Assembly (NCBI RefSeq): GCF_900095745.1
Contig: NZ_FMIR01000019.1
Location: forward strand, 434,001 to 498,000
DNA length: 64,000 nucleotides
Reading direction: 5' to 3'
Source: Microbacterium oxydans
GTDB taxonomy: Bacteria; Actinomycetota; Actinomycetes; Actinomycetales; Microbacteriaceae
The notes beneath the pieces are model-generated. The model saw only the letters and a list, made by a program, of their open reading frames with translations, was not told the origin of the DNA and ran no database searches. The number at the start of each line of letters is the position of its first letter. The stretch's first letter is position 1. Made by a program: the position numbers and the translations under genes. This document shows positions 54,934 to 64,000 of this stretch, piece by piece.

Positions 54934-56138
54934 CAGATCATTTTCGTAGTGAAGGCGATGACGAGAACGACGCCGATCGCGAGGGCGAGTCCGCCGGCGA
55001 TGATGGCGAGGGTCACCATCAGTCGGTTCCCCTTCTCGGGGGCCGGAGGCCGGATGACTTCTCCGGCGGGCTTGATGGTGCTGACGGCCGCACTCGCGGC
55101 GATCGGCGTGGGCGAGGATGCCGGCGGCAGCTCGCCATCGATGAGAACGGCGTCGATGTCCTTGCCATCGGTGGTGCCGAGTGCGTGCCCCTGCGAGCCC
55201 ATGCCCTGCGGCAGCTCGTAGGAGCCGGTGACGAGGATCTCTCCGGTCGACGCGACCGGGCCGGACAGTGAGCCCTCCCCCGGCGACGGGGTGAAGATCA
55301 GCGCGTTGGGAGCGGAGTGCTGCGATCCCGTGGAGTCTCCCACGCCGATCAGTTCGTCGAAGGACGGCCGGAAGGGTGTGTGGACTTCGGGGGCGTCAGC
55401 GAGAAGGCCTTCTCCGAAGGAGGAGTTGACCGTGGGACGCTCCGTGTCGTCTTCGTCGTCTTCGTCGGCATCGTCCACGTCGGCGAGGACATCGCCGTCG
55501 ACGGCCTCATCGCTGCCCTCGACGGGAAGGCCGAGCGCCGCCTCGACATCGTCTTCGTCGACGGCTGCGTCTGCGGGGGTGTCGACAGCCTCGAGCGGGA
55601 CGTCGCCGACCGTGTCGGCCGCGACGGATGCACTGACGGGCGCGATGGCGACCTCGTCATCCACATCGTCGTCATCGTCATCACCGGCGTCGACGGTAGG
55701 AGCGAAGTCCGGGACCCCGGAGACGATCTCGGCAGGCTTTTCTGCAGCGGCCACCGCGGGAGCTTCCTCCTGCTGCGGTGCCTCTTCTTCGAGCGGCTCT
55801 GCGGGTGCTGCCTCGGACTCCTCGGCGGGTGATGCCGCCTCTGCCTCGTCGGCACCGATCACGGAGACGGAACCGGTGCGGGCCTTCTCCTGCTCGCGAA
55901 CCTGGCGGCGGGTCAGCGGGGCATCACCGTTCGCTTCGTCGGCGACGGGGACCGGCAGCGGTGCCGGTTCGATCTGGACGGGTTCTGCAGCACGGGGCAA
56001 CGGGGGCGCGGGAGGCGCGGCCTCGGCCGCCGCGGCGGCCTCCTCGCTGGAAATCACCGGGTTCGATCCCGTCAACCGGATCTCCCGCAGCTGCTTGCGC
56101 GTCAGCGGACCGTGCCCTTGCTGATCCGATGTACTCAT
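54933..56138 (-). CDS. Tail-anchored, highly acidic protein with duplicated LTRxQxRE motif
   Basis: 401 aa. Two N-terminal copies of an LTR(K/R)Q(L/V)RE...TGS-x2-VI motif (residues about 13-32 and 75-97) are followed by a long low-complexity Asp/Glu/Ala/Val-rich region and a single C-terminal transmembrane helix ([22 protein letters not shown]). The bulk is probably disordered and cytosolic. Overlaps nadD by 4 nt upstream and rsfS by 1 nt downstream. I do not recognise a named family. Confidence 0.75.
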   Translation of the reverse strand: MSTSDQQGHGPLTRKQLREIRLTGSNPVISSEEAAAAAEAAPPAPPLPRAAEPVQIEPAPLPVPVADEANGDAPLTRRQVREQEKARTGSVSVIGADEAEAASPAEESEAAPAEPLEEEAPQQEEAPAVAAAEKPAEIVSGVPDFAPTVDAGDDDDDDVDDEVAIAPVSASVAADTVGDVPLEAVDTPADAAVDEDDVEAALGLPVEGSDEAVDGDVLADVDDADEDDEDDTERPTVNSSFGEGLLADAPEVHTPFRPSFDELIGVGDSTGSQHSAPNALIFTPSPGEGSLSGPVASTGEILVTGSYELPQGMGSQGHALGTTDGKDIDAVLIDGELPPASSPTPIAASAAVSTIKPAGEVIRPPAPEKGNRLMVTLAIIAGGLALAIGVVLVIAFTTKMI

Positions 56139-56740
56139 GCCTTGCTCCGATACAGATGATGCTTCGCGATGTACTGAACGACCCCATCAGGGACCAGGTA
56201 CCAGACCGGCTGATCGTCGCGAACGCGTTCACGGCAGTTTGTCGACGAGATCGACAGCGCCGGCACTTCCAGTTGGCTGACGTTGTCGCTCGGGAGGCCG
56301 TCTGTGCTCAGGACATGTCCAGGGCGTGAGACCGCGACGAAGTGGGCCAACTCCCACAACTCATCATGGTCCCTCCAACTGAGAATTTGCGCCACGGCGT
56401 CGGCTCCCGTGATGAAGAAGAGCTCGGCGTCGGGTCGATCGCGCTTCAGATCGCGCAGCGTGTCGATCGTGTAGGTGGGGCCTTCGCGGGCGATGTCGAC
56501 GCGGCTCACCGTGAACTGCGGGTTCGAGGCGGTCGCGATCACCGTCATGAGATAGCGATGCTCACTCGGCGAGACGCCGGACTTCTGCCACGGATGCCCA
56601 GTGGGTACGAAGACGACCTCGTCGAGGCCGAAGGAGTTCGCGACCTCGCTGGCTGCGACCAGGTGGCCATGGTGGATGGGGTCGAACGTGCCGCCCATCA
56701 CGCCAATGCGCGGGGGGCGCGTGGTCGCAGCGTCGTTCAT
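56135..56740 (-). CDS. nadD: Nicotinate-nucleotide adenylyltransferase
   Basis: 201 aa. [18 protein letters not shown] is the nucleotidyltransferase motif, and the C-terminal [14 protein letters not shown] (ISST.IR) motif is intact. Makes deamido-NAD from NaMN and ATP. In an operon with the acidic protein and rsfS. Confidence 0.95.
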   Translation of the reverse strand: MNDAATTRPPRIGVMGGTFDPIHHGHLVAASEVANSFGLDEVVFVPTGHPWQKSGVSPSEHRYLMTVIATASNPQFTVSRVDIAREGPTYTIDTLRDLKRDRPDAELFFITGADAVAQILSWRDHDELWELAHFVAVSRPGHVLSTDGLPSDNVSQLEVPALSISSTNCRERVRDDQPVWYLVPDGVVQYIAKHHLYRSKA

Positions 56741-56746
56741 GCGGGC

Positions 56747-56971
56747 CTAGTGGCCGTGTCCCGCCTCGTGGCTGTCCTTGCCGTGCTGCGCGGCCCACGC
56801 CTCGGCCTTCGCCGAATGACGGTTGGCGACGTTCTTGTACGAGAACGTCACGAGGCCGAGTGCGCCGAACACGATCGCGGCGATGACCCCGAAGATCAGC
56901 GTCTCGAGCGCGACGTTGCCGTGGTGCTCGGTTTCGGCAGCGGCCATCGCGATCTGTGCGACGAGGTTCAT
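56747..56971 (-). CDS. Small single-pass membrane protein with His-rich tail
   Basis: 74 aa. One transmembrane helix (LIFGVIAAIVFGALGLVTF) between an N-terminal segment and a cytosolic tail rich in Ala, Lys and His (AAQHGKDSHEAGHGH). Found just before nadD, with a 6-nt gap. The His cluster could bind metal; function unknown. Confidence 0.75.
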   Translation of the reverse strand: MNLVAQIAMAAAETEHHGNVALETLIFGVIAAIVFGALGLVTFSYKNVANRHSAKAEAWAAQHGKDSHEAGHGH

Positions 56972-57038
56972 CCTGGCTCCGTTTCGTGGCGTGCTGTTCG
57001 GGATCCTGTGGGGGTTACAGCGTCCCCCAGTCTAGCCC

Positions 57039-58292
57039 TCAGCCGCGCGTCTGCCCCGACCCACGCGCGAGCCATTTCGTGCTGGTCAGCTCGGAGAGCC
57101 CCATCGGTCCCCGCGCATGCAGTTTCTGGGTCGAGATGCCGACCTCCGCCCCGAACCCGAACTCGCCTCCGTCGGTGAATCGTGTGGACGCGTTCACCAT
57201 GACCACGGCCGAGTCGACCTCCGCAAGGAACCGCTCGGCATTGCGGGAATCCGTCGTGATGATCGACTCGGTGTGCCCCGTGCTGTACCGGCGGATGTGC
57301 GCTAGTGCCTCGTCGAGCGAGTCGACGACCTTCATCGCGATGTCGAGGCTCAGGTATTCGGTCTCCCAGTCCTCCTCGGTGGCGGGGATCACGTTGGACA
57401 TGAGCCCCACGACCATGTCGTCGCCGTGGATCGCGACGCCCTCGCTCTGGAGAGCGCTGGCCACCAGCGGCACGAGCCGCGGCGCAGCCTGACGGTGGAC
57501 GAGGACCGTCTCGACCGCGTTGCACACGCTCGGACGCTGCACCTTGGCATTCACGACGATGTCACGCGCCCAGTCGTCGGGAGCGGTCTCGTCGAGGAAG
57601 ATGTGGACGTTACCGGCTCCGGTCTCGATGACGGGCACGGTCGACTCCGTCACGACGGTCTCGATGAGGCCTGCGCTCCCCCGCGGGATCAGGACGTCGA
57701 TGAAGCCGCGACCGTGCATGAGAGCCTTCGCGCCGTCGCGTCCGAAATCGTCGACGGTCTGGATCGCCTCCGCCGTGAGGCCGGCGCTCTCGACCGCCGC
57801 ACGCATGATCTCCACGAGCACGGCGTTGGAATCGTGAGCGGCGCTGCCACCGCGCAGCACCACCGCATTGCCCGATCGCAGCGCGAGCGCGGCGATGTCG
57901 ACGGTCACGTTGGGTCGGGCTTCGTAGATCGCGCCGACCACACCGAACGGAACCCGCACCTGCTCGAGCGCCACGCCGTTGGGCATCCGGTGCCCGCCGA
58001 CCACGCGCCCGACGGGGTCGGGGAGAGCGGCGACCTCGCGCACGGCGGTGGCCAGAGCCGCGACGCGCTTCTCGTCGAGGCGCAGCCGATCGATCAGGGA
58101 ATCACCGATGCCGTCGCGCTGCCCGCGCGAGATGTCACGACCGTTCGCCTCGATGATGCGCGGCGTGTCCGCCAGGAGCGCGAGCGCGATGGCTTCGAGC
58201 ACGCGGGCCTTGTCAGCGCTGGTCAGGGCTGCGGTGGCGCGGGAGGCCTCTTTGGCGCGCTCCAGGCGCGCCTGCGGGGTCTGGTCGGTCAT
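57039..58292 (-). CDS. proA: Glutamate-5-semialdehyde dehydrogenase
   Basis: 417 aa aldehyde dehydrogenase-like reductase: VVLRGGSAAHDSNA, VETGAGNVHIFLDE and the catalytic-Cys segment QRPSVCNAVETVLVH. It reduces glutamyl-5-phosphate in proline synthesis. It follows proB with a 9-nt gap. Confidence 0.96.
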   Translation of the reverse strand: MTDQTPQARLERAKEASRATAALTSADKARVLEAIALALLADTPRIIEANGRDISRGQRDGIGDSLIDRLRLDEKRVAALATAVREVAALPDPVGRVVGGHRMPNGVALEQVRVPFGVVGAIYEARPNVTVDIAALALRSGNAVVLRGGSAAHDSNAVLVEIMRAAVESAGLTAEAIQTVDDFGRDGAKALMHGRGFIDVLIPRGSAGLIETVVTESTVPVIETGAGNVHIFLDETAPDDWARDIVVNAKVQRPSVCNAVETVLVHRQAAPRLVPLVASALQSEGVAIHGDDMVVGLMSNVIPATEEDWETEYLSLDIAMKVVDSLDEALAHIRRYSTGHTESIITTDSRNAERFLAEVDSAVVMVNASTRFTDGGEFGFGAEVGISTQKLHARGPMGLSELTSTKWLARGSGQTRG

Positions 58293-58301
58293 CCGTCCAG
58301 T

Positions 58302-60607
<2,306 letters not shown>

Positions 60608-60683
60608 TTATGACTGTGTGCAGATACACGGACGGGGCGAGCCGAAGCCCGCCCCGAACCGGATGACTAGTGTCGTGCTGAGA

Positions 60684-60941
60684 TCACTCAGCTGCAGCGA
60701 CGATGTTGACGACCTTGCGGCCGCCCTTCGCTCCGAACTGGACCGCACCGGCGGCCAGAGCGAACAGCGTGTCGTCGCCACCACGGCCGACGTTGACGCC
60801 GGGGTGGAAGTGCGTGCCGCGCTGGCGGACGATGATCTCGCCGGCGAGGACCTGCTGACCACCGAAACGCTTCACGCCGAGGCGCTGAGCGTTGGAGTCA
60901 CGACCGTTACGGGTTGAGCTTGCGCCCTTTTTATGTGCCAT
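60684..60941 (-). CDS. rpmA: 50S ribosomal protein L27
   Basis: 85 aa; N-terminus [16 protein letters not shown], the unprocessed type lacking the Firmicutes extension, and the [20 protein letters not shown] core. L27 reaches the peptidyl-transferase centre. 18 nt after the rplU stop. Confidence 0.97.
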   Translation of the reverse strand: MAHKKGASSTRNGRDSNAQRLGVKRFGGQQVLAGEIIVRQRGTHFHPGVNVGRGGDDTLFALAAGAVQFGAKGGRKVVNIVAAAE

Positions 60942-60959
60942 GTCCTAGTCCCCTCGGGC

Positions 60960-61268
60960 TTACTTGATGCCGGTGATCTTGACGCGCGTGAGCTCCTGAC
61001 GGTGGCCCTGGCGCTTCTTGTAACCGGTCTTGTTCTTGTACTTCTGGATGATGATCTTCGGGCCGCGGAGGTTGCCGATGACCTCAGCCGTGACCTTGAC
61101 CTTCGCCAGCGAGTCAGCGTCGGTGGTCACCGTGGCGCCGTCGACGAGCAGCACTGCAGCCAGCTCGATCTTCTCGCCCTGGGCAGCCTTGACACGGTCG
61201 AGCTGAACGATCGTGCCGACCTCGACCTTCTCCTGCCGCCCACCGGCGCGCACTACTGCGTAAACCAC
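60960..61268 (-). CDS. rplU: 50S ribosomal protein L21
   Basis: 102 aa with GTG start ([17 protein letters not shown]...) and the C-terminal [16 protein letters not shown]. The longer frame to 61406 is rejected because L21 starts at YAVV. A promoter at 61413-61441 leaves a leader of about 135 nt. Confidence 0.97.
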   Translation of the reverse strand: MVYAVVRAGGRQEKVEVGTIVQLDRVKAAQGEKIELAAVLLVDGATVTTDADSLAKVKVTAEVIGNLRGPKIIIQKYKNKTGYKKRQGHRQELTRVKITGIK

Positions 61269-61412
61269 TTCATACCTGTTTCGTTGGGGAGCTCGCGGCT
61301 CCGAGATCTCACGGGAAGACTGTTGCTTGCATGCGCCGCAGAACGGCGGGCGCGAACGCAAGACTCTCCGCTTCGACCGACGAGGACGACGCGGCATACG
61401 CACCAAGGGACT

Positions 61413-61441
61413 ACTTTACCGGATGCGGGTCGGTGTCGCAA
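61413..61441 (-). promoter_or_regulatory. Sigma-70-type promoter of rplU-rpmA-obgE
   Basis: On the minus strand TTGCGA (-35), 17-nt spacer, TAAAGT (-10). The start would be near 61406, giving an unusually long structured leader (a CGCCG/CGGCG and a GGAGC/GCTCC hairpin). Confidence 0.7.
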
Positions 61442-61501
61442 AGCGGGCCGCTCCCGCGCCTCCGTGTGTCGCTCCGCGGCCGCCCACGTCCGGAGCGGCC
61501 G

Positions 61502-61507
61502 TAGGCT
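61502..61507 (+). promoter_or_regulatory. -10 hexamer of a leaderless promoter
   Basis: TAGGCT ends 6 nt before the GTG at 61514. Confidence 0.55.
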
Positions 61508-61513
61508 GACGAG

Positions 61514-61780
61514 GTGACCGTTCTCGTCGACGACCCCCTCTGGCCCGCCCACGGACGCCTGTGGGCGCACCTGGTCAGCGACGAGAGCCTCGATGAGCTG
61601 CACGCCTTCGCGAAGGCGAACGATGTGCCGGCGCGCGCCTTCGACCTCGACCATTACGACGTGCCGGAGGAGATGATCCCCCGGCTCGTCATCGCCGGTG
61701 CCCGCCCTGTGAAGGGCAAGGAGCTGGTGCGCCGGCTGATCGCCTCAGGACTCCGAGTCCGCGGCCGTGACCGGCGCTGA
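61514..61780 (+). CDS. DUF4031 domain protein
   Basis: 88 aa. It starts MTVLVDDPLWPAHGRLWAHL and contains the DUF4031 core (LHAFAKANDVPARAFDLDHYDVPEE), a small actinobacterial domain of unknown role, ending in a basic tail. Leaderless by the -10 position. Its last 36 nt overlap the 3' end of the RNase E gene in antisense. Confidence 0.85.
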   Translation: MTVLVDDPLWPAHGRLWAHLVSDESLDELHAFAKANDVPARAFDLDHYDVPEEMIPRLVIAGARPVKGKELVRRLIASGLRVRGRDRR

Positions 61781-64000
61781 CGGCTCGGAGTTCACCGACA
61801 CCGGAGTGCCGGTGAGTGCGGCCGTGCTCACCCGACGGCGACCCCGACCCTGACCAGGAGCCTTCGGCTCCGGAAGGGCGTCGAGAACCGAGTCGAGCAG
61901 CTGCTCTGCCGGTGACTTCGGTGCCGAACGATCGCCACCGCGCTTCTTGCGGGCTTTCTTGGGCCGCTCGGCCGCCGTCGGCGCCTCGGCCGCTGCCGGG
62001 GCGGTCTCCGCCTCTGTAGCGCCTTCCGCAGCCGGAACGATCGTGGAAGCGGCGATCTGAGCCAGCGCCGACTTGGCACCCTCGGTGATGCTGTGGGTCA
62101 CAGTCGGGACCGCCGGCGCACTCTGATTCTGACCGTTGCCGCCGTTGTTGCCGTTGCCGCCGCGCTGACGACGACCGCTCTGGCCGTTGCCGTTGCTGCT
62201 GCCGCCGTTGTTGCTGGAGCGGTGCTTCACGACCGGATCGTGATGCACGATGACGCCGCGGCCGGCGCAGACCTCGCACGCCTCGCTGAAGGTCTCGAGG
62301 AGCCCGAGTCCGAGCTTCTTGCGGGTCATCTGCACGAGACCGAGAGAGGTGACCTCGGCGACCTGGTGCTTCGTCCGGTCACGGCTCAGGCACTCGATCA
62401 GACGGCGGAGCACGAGGTCACGGTTGGACTCGAGCACCATGTCGATGAAGTCGACCACGATGATGCCGCCGATGTCGCGCAGTCGCAGCTGGCGGACGAT
62501 CTCCTCGGCAGCCTCGAGGTTGTTCTTGGTGACCGTCTCTTCGAGGTTTCCGCCGGACCCGACGAACTTGCCGGTGTTGACGTCGACGACGGTCATGGCC
62601 TCGGTGCGGTCGATCACGAGCGAACCACCCGACGGAAGCCAGACCTTACGGTCGAGGGCCTTCTCGATCTGCTCCGTGATACGGAACGCGTCGAACGGGT
62701 CGGTCTCCTCTTCGTAGGCCTCGACACGCTCGAGCAGGTCGGGCGCGACGCTCTCCAGGTAGGCGCGGATGGTCTGCTGCGCGTCCTCGCCCTGGATCAG
62801 CATCTTGGTGAAGTCCTCGTTGAAGACGTCACGGACGATCTTCACGAGCAGGTCGGGCTCCGCGTGCAGGAGGGCCGGAGCCTGCTGGTTCTCGACCTGC
62901 TTCTGGACGTGCTCCCACTGCGCGGTGAGGCGCTGCACATCGCGCGTGAGCTGGTCCTCGGTCGCGCCCTCGGCGGCGGTGCGCACGATCACACCGGACG
63001 ACTCGGGGAGGACCTCCTTGAGGATCCGCTTGAGTCGCGCACGCTCGTTGTCGGGAAGCTTGCGGCTGATGCCGTTCATCGAGCCGCCGGGTACGTAGAC
63101 CAGGTAGCGGCCGGGAAGGGAGATCTGGCTGGTGAGGCGCGCACCCTTGTGCCCGACCGGGTCCTTCGTGACCTGCACGAGCACGCGATCGCCGGGCTTG
63201 AGCGCGAGCTCGATGCGTCGCGGCTGGTTGCCGGTCTCCACGCCGTCCCAGTCGACCTCACCGGAGTACAGCACGGCGTTGCGGCCGCGACCGATGTCGA
63301 CGAACGCGGCCTCCATGCTCGGCAGCACGTTCTGGACGCGGCCGAGGTACACGTTGCCGATCAGCGATGCGTCCTGGTTGCGGGCGACGTAGTGCTCGAC
63401 GAGGACACCGTCTTCGAGGACGCCGATCTGCGTGCGGCCGTTCTTGGAGCGCACGACCATCTTGCGGTCGACCGACTCGCGACGCGCGAGGAACTCCGCC
63501 TCGGTGACGACGGGACGACGCCGACCGGCGTCACGTCCGTCGCGGCGGCGCTGCTTCTTCGCCTCGAGCCGCGTGGAGCCCTTGATGGCCTTCGGCTCGG
63601 TGATGTACTCGACGACACGCTGACGCTGACGCGGCTCTTCGCGCTGGTCGTCTCCGTCGGATCCGCCACGGCGGCGGCCGCGACCGCGGCCACGACCCGA
63701 GGAGTCGTCCTGCGGCTGCTCGCGCTCGGCGATGCGGTCGAAGATGCGCTCTCCGCGGTCGGGGCGTGCCGGCAGCGGGATGACCTCGGGGGCGTAGAAG
63801 TGCAGTTGCGTGGAGACCTGCGACACGAAGACCTCGGGCAGCAGCCCGAGCGACACGGCGGTCACCGCAGCCGGAGCCTCGGGAGCAGCCGGAGCCTTCT
63901 CCTCGACAGGTTCCTCGACGGGCGTCTCGGTGGCAGCGTCAGCCTGTCCTGCAGACTCCTCGGCGGAGGTCTCGGCACCGGACGCTTCTTCGGCAGCCTC
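61745..64000 (-). CDS. rne: Ribonuclease E/G, partial (5' end beyond the window)
   Basis: 751 codons visible plus stop; no start codon in the window and the frame stays open to the right edge, where the chain is Ala/Glu/Pro-rich. Then basic RNA-binding stretches (KKQRRRDGRDAGRRR), the S1 domain (GNVYLGRVQNVLPSMEAAFVDIG), the catalytic core with VVDVNTGKFVGSGG and the Zn-link CEVCAGRG, and a low-complexity Asn/Gly/Ala-rich C-terminus. The actinobacterial RNase E has its catalytic core between disordered arms. Confidence 0.95.
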   Translation of the reverse strand, partial: EAAEEASGAETSAEESAGQADAATETPVEEPVEEKAPAAPEAPAAVTAVSLGLLPEVFVSQVSTQLHFYAPEVIPLPARPDRGERIFDRIAEREQPQDDSSGRGRGRGRRRGGSDGDDQREEPRQRQRVVEYITEPKAIKGSTRLEAKKQRRRDGRDAGRRRPVVTEAEFLARRESVDRKMVVRSKNGRTQIGVLEDGVLVEHYVARNQDASLIGNVYLGRVQNVLPSMEAAFVDIGRGRNAVLYSGEVDWDGVETGNQPRRIELALKPGDRVLVQVTKDPVGHKGARLTSQISLPGRYLVYVPGGSMNGISRKLPDNERARLKRILKEVLPESSGVIVRTAAEGATEDQLTRDVQRLTAQWEHVQKQVENQQAPALLHAEPDLLVKIVRDVFNEDFTKMLIQGEDAQQTIRAYLESVAPDLLERVEAYEEETDPFDAFRITEQIEKALDRKVWLPSGGSLVIDRTEAMTVVDVNTGKFVGSGGNLEETVTKNNLEAAEEIVRQLRLRDIGGIIVVDFIDMVLESNRDLVLRRLIECLSRDRTKHQVAEVTSLGLVQMTRKKLGLGLLETFSEACEVCAGRGVIVHHDPVVKHRSSNNGGSSNGNGQSGRRQRGGNGNNGGNGQNQSAPAVPTVTHSITEGAKSALAQIAASTIVPAAEGATEAETAPAAAEAPTAAERPKKARKKRGGDRSAPKSPAEQLLDSVLDALPEPKAPGQGRGRRRVSTAALTGTPVSVNSEPSAPVTAADSES

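Overview
The window is a high-GC actinobacterial chromosome segment, most likely from Microbacteriaceae and probably Microbacterium. The evidence is the gene order (leuS, comEA, comEC, holA, rpsT, lepA, hemW, hrcA, dnaJ, rsmE, phoH, ybeY, era, then recO/uppS and leuA), frequent GTG starts, actinobacterial-only families (DUF4031, CU044_5270, a DUF1990 pair, App1) and many leaderless genes with a TANNNT hexamer 6-7 nt before the start codon. There is no sign of phage, insertion sequence, CRISPR or integron; the content is core chromosome with small accessory inserts.

Layout. 1-6.2 kb: a Tat-exported metallophosphoesterase behind PHO-box-like repeats, a DsbA-type oxidoreductase, a P-loop kinase-like protein, uppS, recO, a TRIC-type channel, and a divergent TetR/VOC pair. 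6.2-8.2 kb: leuA with a leucine-rich leader peptide whose Leu codons are complementary to the leuA ribosome binding site. 8.2-11.8 kb: a lipoprotein, a quinone-oxidoreductase-like enzyme and a sigma factor / CU044_5270 membrane protein / I36-type secreted inhibitor operon. 11.8-18.9 kb: the hrcA-dnaJ-rsmE-HIT-phoH-ybeY-corC-era run, read leftward from a CIRCE element. 19-24.7 kb: a carboxylesterase, hemW, two DUF1990 genes and lepA. 24.8-31.5 kb: a peptide ABC importer (lipoprotein on one strand; two permeases and a double ATPase on the other). 31.5-34.9 kb: a hydrolase, an MFS transporter and a GH1 beta-glucosidase. 35-44.2 kb: rpsT, holA, comEC, comEA, a PAP2 phosphatase, leuS, pabB. 44.3-53.5 kb: accessory genes (DedA, App1, GH3, NAD(P)-binding protein, two DUF3592-like membrane proteins, DUF2804, flavoprotein, tRNA-Ala, SRPBCC protein, small acidic protein). 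53.5-64 kb: SDR, rsfS, a tail-anchored acidic protein, nadD, proA, proB, obgE, rpmA, rplU, DUF4031 and the 3' part of the RNase E/G gene, which runs off the right edge.

Working together: the leftward blocks are compact operons with ATGA/GTGA or TGATG overlaps devoted to translation, ribosome maturation and RNA decay, heat shock and replication. No complete novel defence or biosynthetic system is visible. The most interesting signals are regulatory: the leuA leader with its built-in anti-Shine-Dalgarno, the systematic leaderless promoters including two very tight divergent pairs, and the sigma factor/I36 operon.
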